Below the pieces are notes generated by a model. It did not search any database. It saw only the letters and a list, made by a program, of their open reading frames with translations, and had not been told where the DNA came from. The translations under genes were made by a program, and so were the position numbers. Below are positions 10,336-24,471 of a DNA stretch of 64,000 nucleotides, piece by piece. Location: positions 16,162 through 80,161 of the forward strand of contig MU129070.1 in NCBI GenBank assembly GCA_014904985.1. Direction: 5' to 3'. The stretch is from Hydnum rufescens UP504 (taxonomy: Eukaryota; Basidiomycota; Agaricomycetes; Cantharellales; Hydnaceae). Within the stretch, counting starts at the first letter, position 1; each line of letters begins with the position of its first letter.

Positions 10336-12974
10336 TTAAGGTCCCTCTATATGGCTGACCAGGCTGCCATGAGATGCTGAGCCACATGACTTGGGCTGCT
10401 TTGCAGGTGTAGGGGCTTCGCTAACGAATAGATCATTCAACCCATCACTCTCCAATGTCGCAATAGGGTTCCAGCTGTGATTATCATCCTGCAATGATGT
10501 AGAATCAGGACAAGTGGAGACTCCATTATCACAATTTTCAGAAAGAACATCAGGGGCCAGGCCCACTGATGAGGCAACCTGGAGAGACGAACGCGAACAT
10601 GGGGGAGTGTGCTTAGAACCAATCATCCTATACAGCCATGTCTTGCCTGAGTTGGCATCCCGATGTAGTCTGTGTTTTTCATGTAACCTGGGTTTCTTGG
10701 GCAATATAGGAGGTACATGAATGTCATGAGCTGGAATCATATTGGGTGGGATTGCAGGGCTGGATGACAGTGCTGTCATACCAATGGATGAGAAAAATGA
10801 CGTTCCCATACCGACTTCTTCAAGGTCAGCTTGACAATCAATACCGCTCGAACGATGTGGATGTTTGCGACTTGGGCATGGGTTTGGATGGGGAGAGGAG
10901 TTCGGTAGAGAGGCAGGTGGCAATAAATCAGATGTATTGCCGAAAAAGTTCAGGATAACAAGTGGTTCAGATACAGCGCCAGGGTTTTCAGCTTTCTTCC
11001 ATGATCATCATGGCTGCTGTGGTTTCCGCAGTTTTGTTGCTGTCAGGGGAGCTGAGGAATTCATGAATGAATGATTTTGAGACTACCTGGTGACATGCCT
11101 TGGGGATTGTTACATGAACACAATGAAACTGCCGCTGCCTGGACCACACCCCCATGGGAAGCGACATGTGGGTTTGAGGAGCTGCCAGAAGGTGGTAGCA
11201 TTGATGAATTTAAGCTTGAGGGGTGTGAGATGTGGAGGATATGATTTCCATCCCATCAACCTTGTACAAGCGATGTTGGTGGCAGACGCTGAACTGCAGG
11301 CTCCCATTCAAGAGAGTTTGAGTTTCCTATCTGTTGCCAGTGGCCTAGGCTGCATTGGGATTGGCTTTTCATCAATAGATTGTGTAGGAGTTCTTATGCT
11401 CACATGAATTGACAAGCCCGCTCCAACCATAAGGGCCCTTCAACCCCACCAGATTTCTCACTGATGGGGACTGGTAGGGAGGCAGTTGAAATGACCGACA
11501 GTATCACTCGTTCCAGAATGTCACACATAACTAGACTAACAAATGGAGTGACAAGCATAAGGCATAAGAGGATTTTAGATGAAGCAGAAGTGGTGCAAGT
11601 ACATTGACATTCCACAGATTTTGCCATCATTAGCAAATACAGCAAATCTCACTCAACAGTGTCATCTGTAAGAAGGCTATAGAGAGACCTATATCAGCCC
11701 ACATCTCAGACATATCCATGTGAAGACTGGAAACTTCATTTCGAAACATGGCCATCTCCAGGTGAATGGCAGCCAGCTCAGCTCTTATGTGCTCAAGCTT
11801 CAAAATTATCTATTGTAAGAGAGATGGTGAGAAATATTCTAGATGTGTAGAATAATGATTTGAACCTCAGATGTTTCTGGTATACCCTTTCTGGATTTGG
11901 TTGCAATGGGGTGGGAGGGAGACATCAAATCAGATTCAAACCTCACCATGGGCTTGGACGGCAATGAAGATTTGGAGGATGATCATGTGTTTTTCATTTG
12001 CCGGGCTGTCCACTTTGAGGGGGAATCTGTATGAGCAGATCCCATTAGTTTTTGACTATGAACAAAGTGTCCCACATACTGGAGGGTGAAGGTCCCAAGT
12101 GTTCAGAGCGTTCAGAGCATTCGGAGCATTCAGAATGTGGCAAATGTCCTGAAGATCGTGAATGCGACATTTCCTGCTTGAAGTCAGACCCATTACCCTC
12201 CACACCATCATTGTTTGGCTCAGCTTTGTCATCCTCAGCATCGGGGGGTTGCTCAGCCTAGTAAATAAAAGACATGAGTCCACTGCAAAGGGACCCAGGG
12301 GCTGCCAAAGGAGGACACACCCAAACTGAGAAGGGAAAAAATCAGACTTGTGATGAATGAAGGAGAGCATGCATTCAACTTACAAAGAAAGCCACACTTG
12401 GAGCCACTACTGCATGCATAGAAACATTTGTCTTGGTTAGGGCCTTCACCGACCACACAGATCCTTGCTATAACATCATAATTAGTTCAGTTTAGGAGAA
12501 TAAACAGGGAAGGAGATGATACTTACCAAAAACAGAGCATTTGCACAGCAGCTTGTTGTTCCTGAACTCGACATTGTGCTTGATTACCCACCTTCCCATG
12601 ATTAGTTGGAGGTGAAGGCGAGAATTGGGGCATGGTATTTGCATCCATACAAGCCCACAGGTAGAATATCTCAATGGGTATGACTGGAGGACGCAGAGTG
12701 ATGAGAACTTATGCAGAGTTAGATATCTGCTAGCCCAAAATGATGATGGACACCTCGTTCTCTGAATCAGTGTAGGATCCACAAAGTTAGGTCCTGGGAC
12801 ATGGGGAAGCATAAGTGAGGGATTGGTAGCCCAAGGAAAGGGATGGATGACCAAGTGAGGCTGTGGCCAAATTTGATTCTGCAGCCAGGCAGACCCACCC
12901 CTTCTGAGGATCCCACAGCCTAATTCCGGGGTCCCATGACCTAATCCAAGTGTCCCAAGGCCTAACTCAGGCAT
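10336..12974 (-). pseudogene. Unidentified minus-strand coding remnant in the transposon block
   Basis: Several minus-strand frames line up here. One of 195 codons (10336-10923) carries a basic patch (KKPRLHEKHRLHRDAN) and Ser/Pro-rich flanks. Short frames at 11400-11645, 12056-12370 and 12253-12456 follow, the last with several cysteines (CFYACSSGSKCGFLCK). They could be exons of one transposon-borne gene, but I could not join them without breaks. I recognise no family. The direct repeat TTCAGAGCATTCGGAGCATT lies near 12105-12135. Confidence 0.3.
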
Positions 12975-13063
12975 CCCCAGGCCAACTTCAGGTGTCCCCA
13001 GACCAAGAACCCTGGAGCTTCTCAGGGGCTACTGCCCCTGAACCCCAGGTTTTCTGGAGGGGA

Positions 13064-13089
13064 CCCAGGGCTGAAAAATCAGCCCTGGG
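13064..13089. other. GC-rich hairpin at the right edge of the transposon block
   Basis: A perfect 11-bp stem (CCCAGGGCTGA) with a four-base A loop. A second small stem (CAGGGGC...GCCCCTG) lies just upstream at 13023-13040. Probably part of a repeat terminus; a transcription role is not supported. Confidence 0.6.
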
Positions 13090-13301
13090 GAGCCCCACCT
13101 TTCAAGCCAATAGATAGGTGAGTATTCCAAGTGTACCATTATAAGTTGGACCTCCATAGGTAGGATGTGCCTATAGGGTATTACATAGCTAACTAGGTAC
13201 TTAAGGGTGTTTGCCTAAGGTGATCAGCATAGCCTCACAGGGGTCATGCTTGTCTCTGATGTCATACCCAGCCACTTCCATATCCATTCACTCCAACAAG
13301 C

Positions 13302-13378
13302 TGGACTTACACCAGACTTAGCTGGAATTATTTGTGTTTACATTTGTTTGGTGCCCTCATCACAGCATGGCCCTGACA
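13302..13378 (+). repeat. 77-bp repeat, copy B (LTR end / primer-binding-site-like)
   Basis: This is the second copy of the 211-287 segment. It has lost six CpG sites relative to copy A, as expected from deamination of methylated cytosine. It lies at the edge where the CpG-poor transposon block gives way to genic DNA. It may be the 3' limit of one large element or a truncated second element. Confidence 0.55.
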
Positions 13379-13692
13379 GGAAGCAGGAGAATGGCTTAAC
13401 AACTGGGTGACTGTAAGTTTCAGAAATGCCAGCTTTTTATTGAGAAAGAGTAGAACAAGATAGAAGAGTGTTTTCTTGCAGTACCACAATTGGTGGCATG
13501 TCCATAAAAAAGGGTGGGTGCTTGGATGACTACAACAGATTTAACTGGAATAGTTCACTGCATTCTGCCAGTACCGTTTGCCAGGTTAGACTCTTATTTA
13601 AGTGTGTCTAGTCGAGAGCAAGGGCCGTGCAAGAACTGCGGGCTGGGATGCTCAAGTCGCGGATGCTTTTTTCTACATCTCTTACGTAAACG

Positions 13693-14616
13693 ATGCCTGA
13701 GGAAATCGAACTTGAACCACTCATTCAGGGATTTAAGCTCCCAGAGGGGCTGCCTCCCAACTTGAACTCCCCTTCTGAGAACACTGACTCGAACTCATGG
13801 GCTTGGGGTACTGCATGGCGAGTTTAGTTATCTTGTCTTGTCACCTGGTCTGGTGATGTATCCTGGGCACACGATTTAATCCTGACCGCCATGTATACGT
13901 GCAGCATATTCATTCTACTTGCCCTACCCCTTCTCCTCTCCCCGCGGCTCTTTCTTTTTCTGTCAAGCCCTGCTAGTTCTGAAGGAGAGACAGACCTGCG
14001 CACCTCGTTGACACCACTCGAGACGCTCTTTTCTGTGCATCTTGGATTAGGACTTCTTGCTCTTTCTCTCGGGTTGATGCTGGGGGTAAGCTGGCTATCC
14101 AACGGCGTTCTTGCCTTCATCTCATCTCATTTCACATTTGCCCTTACGTCATTGTCCACACTCTTGAGATCCCCACGTCCCCTTCCCCTTCACCTACATT
14201 GATGGGACGGCTCTTGCACCACGCCCCCTGCAGCACCCCTTACTGGTGCCGGTGACGCTGTTGACCTCGCTCTCTTCCTTGATATCATATAATACTGCCG
14301 GTATTGGCAGTGTCGGGACCGTCGTTTCCATTGTGTCGGGGTTCGTAGGACTCTGGGGTTCGTATGTGGTCAGTGAAACCTTATACTTTGTTTTATATTA
14401 ACCGACGTGAAAAAACCTTTTGATTTTATGGTTACTTTTGTACGTGTTGATGCGTTGAACACAAAGATATTGTTTGGTGGGGAGTCTTCGATATCAAAAA
14501 CGACGGGTGCAGACAAGAGGACATCACGGTTCATATTTGGGAACAAGGCGGCTGCGAGTGCGCAGAAGAAGGCGTGGAAGAAGGAACACGGAGCCCACGA
14601 TAGGTCTGATTCGTAG
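13693..14616 (+). CDS. Small multi-pass membrane protein, unknown function
   Basis: I reconstruct four exons, 13693-13826, 13905-14085, 14234-14368 and 14467-14616, which join in frame to 199 residues. The acidic N-terminus ([19 protein letters not shown]) precedes three to four hydrophobic segments: [18 protein letters not shown], a second after a short charged loop around [15 protein letters not shown], then [13 protein letters not shown] and [16 protein letters not shown]. The C-terminal tail is basic ([20 protein letters not shown]), which suggests a cytosolic tail. All three junctions keep phase and use good donors (GTTATC, GTAAGC, GTCAGT). I recognise it as a conserved fungal hypothetical type but can give no function. 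It is the first ordinary gene right of the transposon block. Confidence 0.7.
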
Positions 14617-16682
14617 ATACATGTGTGGATAAGGCTAGTCTGGTCTTTTTTTATTCTGTTTGGTCTGGCGCTGGCCGGCCACGTCTAATATGGGGCTTTT
14701 TTCGTTTTTAATTTTTTAGTTCGGCTTGAAGATATTGAGCTTTTCAGCTGACTGTTACCTTGGGAATAGCAGGGTGATCATGTAATCCCAATTGGGGCTG
14801 GATTCAGATTCGTCGTGGAATATTACAATTTCGGTAGCAGAGGTCACTGTTGTGAGGAGAATTATGCAGTGACCCCCATGCGATTATGGCAGCAACTTCC
14901 TATAGGTCTGGTGACCGTAAAGCTGGAGTAGAAATAGTGAACTCACTCCTGAGGGCAGTGGCAGAGTAGAGGGGAATCGGCCCAAGCCTCATCAGCTCGT
15001 GAATTGTTGGTACGCACGGAGAGAGCAATGTCACCGGCCGGAAGACACTTCACGAGAAGGAATATCCAATATCTCTCACAAAGAGAACACAGGGAATCAT
15101 CCAAAGGGTGAGACGGCGTCTGGTGTACTTGGGCGATATTGCAGGATGTGTAGGCCGGCCTCCGCGAATGAGTACGATCACAACTACAGAAACTTGAGGG
15201 GTGTGCGAGAATACCTGCTAGCCAGTCAGAGACTGTGATGTTGCGGCCACAATCTAGAAATGAAACATCAGGTCCCCACCTCGAAGATCAACATCCCCAA
15301 TGAATGGCAGTCCGCCTCCTTGCTGACCGTCCCGCGTTCTTTTCCAATCAGCTCAGAATCATATATTCCAGTGCTATCCATCGTACGGAGCCAAGGTTGC
15401 ATAGCCACTGCAACGAATGTACCACAGCCTTCTTCGAGCTCCTAGAAATCCAAGCTTTGTCAAGCACGCGTCCTCAATGTCCTTGATGAACACGCTATTC
15501 GGTGGGTAGTACGCATCGGAAAAGCCCTACTACCGGCGGAATACATAAGACGCGCACCTCGCGAATCCCCGAGGAAATCAAGCGTTCGCAGCCTCAAAAT
15601 GTGATGCATAAAAAGTAACGTTGGCTACGAGGGATGCCTTGCACATGTAAATATCTCAGACCCAGGGAGCCCAGAGTTACAGCAGCATCATCAGCGAGGA
15701 TCGAAATTGTTGGTCGTACGAAGTAACTGCCCAAGATGTATTCGGACCACCGATGGGTTTGACTCCATGTATTATATCGATTCGCCGTGTTTGACCCCTC
15801 TCGGACACGATGCTAAATACACGTTCCGACCATCAGGAGGGTACCACACGTCCAGAAATTCGCTGCAGATTTGGGTGACGTGGACAATTTTAGCGCTGCA
15901 CAGCACTATACAACCTACAGCGCTTCGTATAAGGATAGCACAATTAAATGATTGGAATACGGTACCTATCTCGATTTATCCGTAGCATTGAAAGCACACC
16001 AAAGTTTATAGACACAATATCTCCTGCCGAAGTTTCCCCCCTTCCAAAGAGGTCCAAAATGAGTATCCGTGGAAGACACACTCCCGATACGTGTGATGTC
16101 GTACACCGAATGCGTTTAGAGAAGGTAGCACCTTTGATCCTTGGTATGGTTGCTGCAGCCTCTCGTCATAAAGCGAATCTACCTGCTATGATTTCATCTC
16201 CTGGACCCTCAAAGTCAGAGGGCATGGAACGGTTTCTTTCCTAGGAAGATAACCCACTCGTCGGATGCCCTCCATGATACAGATAGCTTTCATGTAAACA
16301 AGGGGCTCGATGAATCCAGTTCAATCACCAAGTCTTCGACTACTTTGGACAATGACCCGCTCCGCCCATTGAGCTGTCGCGGAACGTCAGCCGATCCGGG
16401 AATGAGTAGAACGTGGACCGGGGTGGCCTTAGGGACCGCAAAGGAGTTGAGCCCCGGTAGGGAACTTCGATTATCGCGACATCGGTCTTCCGCGTTTCGG
16501 ATATTTCGTTCACGGTTACGCTGTCTCGAAGCCAGCTGTCCATTTCGTCCCGCCAATACGAATGATAGATGTGTGACCGGCATATACCGACATACGTGAC
16601 GCGTCACCCCGCCGGAGAGGATGGGAAGTCGCCTCGAACTTGGGAGCGAAATGTCTTCTTATAATCATTACGCTCTTGACAG
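14617..16682. other. Intergenic stretch with possible remnant of a minus-strand gene
   Basis: Between the small membrane protein gene and SRP54 no intact gene can be assembled. Minus-strand frames around 16290-16607 (for example LNSFAVPKATPVHVLLIPGS and EMDSWLRDSVTVNEISETRK) and 15700-16250 look protein-like and in places follow splice-like borders. They do not join in frame and match no family I know. The DNA is CpG-normal, unlike the block to its left. Confidence 0.35.
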
Positions 16683-19064
<2,382 letters not shown>

Positions 19065-20869
19065 GGGGCCAAATGGGTTGGATTGTCTTATCTCTTGTAA
19101 TACAGTACATATATGCAAGTGCCTGAAATACTGACCGTGGGGATCCTCTTAATTCCAAGTCCCCCAGCGCATATTGATTTGGAGCGGCGCCGCCACATAG
19201 CCTCCCAAGCAGATACGCTTATCTTTCAGAGTTCGCTAGCCTCAAGTCATAAGAAGTGAATTTTGCGGATCATTCTTCGGGGTTAATACCCATCTTAGCT
19301 TCTGCCGAGACCAGAACTCAAAAAGTCTTCCCAATCGACTGTTGTTGGAGGGAGGTGTGGGACGAATACAAGGAAAAAGGCAGAACCCTGCATAATATAT
19401 ACGTGAATTACACACACGCACACACAATATGCACTCACAAATTGATATATCTCCGGCTTCGGGTTCCTGTTCCTGCTATATTGGATATTACAGTAAAAAG
19501 GAGCGATTGGGGGAGGTGGAATGCGCTAGTCGCATATCGCTATCGCCGCGCTGATTCGACGACATCTGAACATGGGTGTGTGGATCAGGGTCGCGAGAAA
19601 GAAAACGCCGGCGCTGTACAGACGAATTGAATGTCGTTTCTTTTGCACAGCATTGCAGAATATGCATGTTTGTGGCTCCGTGCAGTTAGTACAGTACACT
19701 ACAGTACAGTACAGTACAGAGAGTAATGGCTCGTGATAAATAAAATTATTTGAATCGGTCATTTCTTTTGGGCCACGCCAGCCGCCTGCAGCTGCCACGC
19801 CATTGCGGCCAATAGTTGTAGTAATATCGCGCCAAATACGGGCGAATGATAATCAAAACCCTTCACCAAGCCCTGGGTCATTCAAAAAAGGATCAATGTT
19901 GTTGCCCATGCGTCGCATCCCGCATATCCGCGTCCCGCACGCACCCCCCATCACAGCGAACCTCCGAATAGGATCCTCCTTGCCTATTGAGGAGCTCACC
20001 CCCTAATCCCAAGGAAGGCAGAGGAGCATCATGATTACTTCTCACCGACCCTGGGAACGTTGGCGACGGACTTGAAACGGAGGTAATTAGCAAGCTTAGC
20101 AGCACTACCATATACATGTACACGGACGAACGTGTCACCATGACTCGATAGCAAAGCCGCGCAAGATTCCATGCGGTACCAGTGGCCATATGCATATGCG
20201 CAAGTCAAATGTCAAGATTGCATTGAGGGGTCAAAGTGGAGAGACAAAAGAAGACCAGGAAAGAAGAATGAACATGACGTTATGGCAAGAATGGGGAATG
20301 CATGAGAACAGATTATTTACAGCATGGTGCACCACCTTCAAAGAGAACGACGCACACAAAGAACAGAATCGCAAAAGACCCCCCAAAAATTACGAAAAGG
20401 AACAAGGTGATAGCGTACACAGTTTAGTGGAAAATGAACCCAAGAGGCGTGCGTGAATTGTGAGAGTAGAGTGTGTTGACAAGAAAGTATTGGGAGTGGG
20501 GGAGATGGGAATTGCAGGTGTGAATCAGGTGCCGTTACGTGTAGGACACCAACGAATGGTGTCGGAAGATTTCATCTTGTTGGTGGGACGGACGAACAAA
20601 CAGAGTGTGGCAGTATGGGGAAACTATAGAGACAAAGCCGTAGGGAGCTTGCGATGTGTACAGTACGGATGGTGAACAAGAGAATTGGTGGGGGTATTTG
20701 TTCCACAAATATGATGTATATGGTGTCGATGGGCATGTAGCTCGCATTGTCGATGGCGTGCATGCTAGTACGGTTGAAAATGAAGCCAGGCTATTGGGGA
20801 ATGGGGCGCCATAATACGGGATATTTTAGGCACCCGTCGCGCATTGAAATAAAGTGAAACGAATTGGAA
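19065..20869. other. Intergenic region between convergent genes
   Basis: No gene is supported in this 1.8-kb stretch, which receives the 3' ends of SRP54 and of the 520-residue gene. It contains a CACACA run near 19412-19428 and a GTACA/AGTAC short tandem repeat near 19685-19720. Open frames are short and unconvincing. Confidence 0.55.
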
Positions 20870-22498
20870 TTAGTCTGTGTGGATGTCCCGGTGCCTGCTG
20901 ATTTTCTCCACCCCTGCACATTCTGCAGTCTTTCTCGCGAGCTCCATCGCCTGAGGGTAGAGGAATAAGAGTGTTAATGGTCAAGGATCGGGAATGAGGG
21001 GCGGTGGATCTCGTACCTCTTCGTCGCTGTCATCTTCCTCATCTTCATCCTCCGTATTCTCCCCCTCGTCCTCTGGCTCATCGCTCGTGCTTGATTGAGT
21101 ATCCGAGGCTTTCTCAATAGATGGTTTGCGTGATAATAAATTAGATGCCGGTGGTTGGAATGGGCTGTCAAGTGATGTTGTTCGCGAGGGATTAGGCCGA
21201 TGATGATGAAGTGGAGGCAATACCGTTACTGCGGTATCGTGATGTTCCGAGGATAAGCGGCGAGGGACTGGAGGGCTATCGTGGGAGGGAACCATGGAAG
21301 AGGGAGGTGGGGAAGAGGTAGCTTCAATGCGGGGTGGGATGGGAGGGGGCGCCGATGAAGGAGCATCGTCCGATACAACAAGCTGCTTCTCGTTGTGATC
21401 ATCTTGGTCATTCTCTCCACCTTCCGCAATAGGCTGAGGAGGGCCATTCTTTTCTGTGTCATCAGACGCATGCGGTGCTGTAGCGGCCTTTTCAGCGGCC
21501 TCCGCAGCCTCCCTTGCTTTTTGCTCCCGTCTCCGTTTTACCCATCGCATGCCACTGCCGTCATCGTCTTCGTCAGGGACAGATGTGAATCCCGTTCCAC
21601 CTCGTACACGATGCCAGTCCGCGGCGGCACCAGTAGCTCGGGAATGGGGAACGGAGCCTAATCCGCCAAAGCCCCACTCAACAAACTCGTCCTCGTGATC
21701 GGGTCTTTGGTGCTGGAACGGATCAGGTGTTAATGCTCCACGATGACGGCCGTATACCCGCCCATTGAGCATCGTAAGCGGTCCAGGGAATCGACGGCTT
21801 CGGGGAAGAGTATTAGAGTTTGGGGCTGTCTGGGGGCGGGATGTAGTACTGCGGCGGCCGGTGATCGGAAGAGATGATGAACTAGAGACAGGGCCTCCAA
21901 AGGTCATGAGACTTGGCGTGGAACCTGTAGAGTCGGGTGACTTGTCTCGGCGTCTGAAAGAGAATGCGGACATGGCAGATTCCAGTGACGACACACGGAA
22001 GAGGGAGGCGTAGGGAGACCCGTCCTCTGCGTTTGGCGACGATTGTTTTAAGAGCAGGGGTTTTAATAAACGAGTGGACATGGAGGTAGCCTTCTTATAC
22101 AGGGATGAACGCGAGACCTCCGCCCCAGTGACGAGAGAGATGTCGACGGGGGGAGGGACGAGTGAAGCGGCGGTGGAGCTGTTACCAGTGGTCTCAGAGG
22201 CACCACCCTCGCTAAGTGAGGTGAAGGAGTCATTGTCGGCCGCGTCTAGCTTACGAGGATCGGGAAGAGGTGCAAAACGAATCCTTCGACCCCGAACCGC
22301 GCCCTGAGCGCCCAGGCCGTAGTCAAGCTCGCCTCGGTTAGAGGAACCGTCGCTGGTTGAGCTTGCCGAGCTAGCCGTGCAGTCGCTGTTGTTAGTCGCG
22401 GAATTTGGCGCTGCATATGAGTAGCGCCTAGAGGGAACGGGATTGAGGAGGATACCTGGGGCGCTCTGTATTTGCTGGGCCAGAACGAGTAAGGGCAT
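20870..22498 (-). CDS. Conserved-type low-complexity protein, 520 residues, unknown function
   Basis: Exon 1 runs 22498 to 21017 and exon 2 runs 20950 to 20870, joined in phase through a GTACGA...CCTCAG intron. The ATG at 22498 is preferred over an upstream in-frame TTG. The protein is Ser/Pro-rich and apparently unstructured, with islands that look conserved: GRRIRFAPLPDPRKLD (about residue 75), EFVEWGFGGLGSVPHSR followed by DWHRVRGGTGF, DDDGSGMRWVKRRREQKARE, a PxxP-rich segment (APPPIPPRIEA), and an acidic run DEEDDSDEE just before the intron. Exon 2 adds a short helix-like tail (AMELARKTAECAGVEKISRH). No transmembrane segment except a weakly hydrophobic N-terminus. I do not recognise a named family. 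Confidence 0.75.
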
Positions 22499-22701
22499 GG
22501 AGAACAAGGGAAGATGAGAGAAGAGAGTAGAGAGGTATAGAAACTGGGCATCGGAAGTCTCCGAACCGTCGTAATGTCAAGGTAATTTATTTGGATTGGA
22601 TACTACCTAATAATCTTGCCTAACTATGGTAAAAAAAATGTCCGCAATGATGTCCGAGTTGTGGGAAGATCATGCGCCAAGAACACCGGGACAGCACCGC
22701 T

Positions 22702-24233
22702 TTAGCGTAGCGTGGGCAGGAAATGGCTGGAATCAGCAGCTTGCTCAGCCGCTGTGTCCTAATATGGAAGTTAGCAAACACAGCCATCACCCGCTGGACA
22801 GGGAACACACCTTGAAGGCCACAATCCCAATGAGAAGTCCCCCCGCCATGAATATCAACGCCTGAGTACCGCATCGAGTGAGCTTTGACGTAAGCGAGAA
22901 GAAAGTAGTCATACCTGGAGAGCCCAGATCACACCCCACACTGTCGAGTCATTGTCAATTTACGGAGGGAACGTGCGTGGAGTAACAGTATTACCTCTAG
23001 AAGGAAAACATCCACAGATTTCGGCAAAGTGCGACGCGTCGCTACTGTTCACCTTCCGAGCCACCGTATCGTCGATAATCTACCGTGGGAGAGGAAAACG
23101 GTCAATAAGGGCAATGGCAACCAAGCACACACTCCCTCACATCCCATATCGCATACAAATCACTCATCACACCAATGAAGAGTATCTGACAGATCAAGGT
23201 TAGTCGGCAACGGGCCGCGTTGACTGGGACTACGCACTAGGTACCGCAACGCCACAGCATTAGAAATAAACCAAAATGCCACAATAAGCCCGGCCATCCC
23301 AATAATCAATACCCACGTTCTACCATCAAAATTTGTGAGCTTAGCCGTCTCCAAGTCGAATCTCCAACGAAGAACTGACAGAACGTTCCGACGCGCCCAC
23401 CAGAGTGTGATAAGGAAGAATCCGGCCAAAATGAGGCATGCTATCTTGGAAGCCTTCGTGTCGAATCCGCATGCTATCAATGCTGCCCCGATTAGGGAGG
23501 AACCGAGATACCCTGCTGGGAGGGTGACTATGGCGTTGCGCCCGCTCGTCAGCGACCAGTCCACATTAGCCAGGTTTTGGCGCTCACTCCATGGGATACC
23601 ACCACTCATCCTCGTCGCACCTCCTTCGTCCGCTGTTCCATGCAAAGATCAGATCATACGAATCTACACCGCATATGACATGGCAAGGACTCACGATCTA
23701 GCTCTAGCGAATATATTTTTGCACATGTTAGTACCCCCGCAAGGGCGTGGCTTGCCTGAAAGCAGAGATAGGTGTCAGAAACAAAGGTCCGATATTAGTG
23801 GTTTGCGAAATAAACATGCTTCATGGAATCCGACAGTAAGGAGTCTGGCAATTGAACAAGTATCAGCCTCTGATCCATCGCAGCACAGCGCAGCGAAAAA
23901 CACGCACTTGAAAGGGTATACTAATTGTGGGAGACGTCCAAGATGAGCTCGCGTCGTGAACGTAACACTCCAGCATGCACTCACAGATCCAACTGAGGAA
24001 AGGTATGTGCCTGTCAACCGAGGTCAACACAGAGCTCTACGATTCTCTGGATCTGGGACACACCATAGGATCCCTATCACAATAGTGTACGCTGAGGCAA
24101 CGATTAGCGTCCGGACTTGCGTGCTATTAGGGTGCAGCCGACTGGTATTCGTCGTGGCCGTCTGTCCCGTCTGTCGTACGACTAGATCGTGCAGTTCATA
24201 CACGAGATTCTCGCTTCCTTTCAAGTATGGCAT
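22702..24233 (-). CDS. M50B-like membrane metallopeptidase (fungal)
   Basis: The reconstructed protein begins MPYLKGSENLVYELHDL and has a first membrane span around TLIVASAYTIVIGILW. The zinc motif follows as LLTVGFHE joined to ASHALAGVLTCAKI, giving H-E-A-S-H, then the family hallmark ELDPDEGGATRMSGG. Further membrane helices follow (LIGAALIACGF, IACLILAGFFLITLWW, WVLIIGMAGLIVAFWFI), then IIDDTVARKVNSSDASHFAE and a last span AGGLLIGIVAFK. The zinc motif is split exactly after HE by an intron at 23756-23819 that uses a GC donor (GCATGT) and a normal AG. All other junctions are GT-AG and keep phase, so the gene appears intact. The last exon (DTAAEQAADSSHFLPTL) ends with TAA at 22702; reading through the last donor instead would end at 22787. 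Confidence 0.85.
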
Positions 24234-24471
24234 GGCGGGAGGCGTAACGTGTTGGGTCGTCTATTGTACGTGGTCGTTATGGGCTCTGGTAACCAAGCAC
24301 TGCGGTCGGTCCGTCTTAAGGACACTCAAATGCCAAGGGTCAACGTACCCTCAAGAACAAAAATGCGTTGCGCAGCAAAACAAGTAGATACAGGAACAGA
24401 AAATTCAAACAAGCACCGCTTCCACGTGCTACAATATTTGGCGGAAACAACAGCTCCTAGCTTCCCCTTCC

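Noticed and set aside
20190..20675. Plus-strand frames in the SRP54 downstream region
   Set aside because: Start-to-stop runs without conserved motifs or codon structure, lying between two convergent genes.
23335..23946. 203-codon plus-strand open frame
   Set aside because: It lies antisense to the M50B-like peptidase exons and introns, which explain the sequence better.
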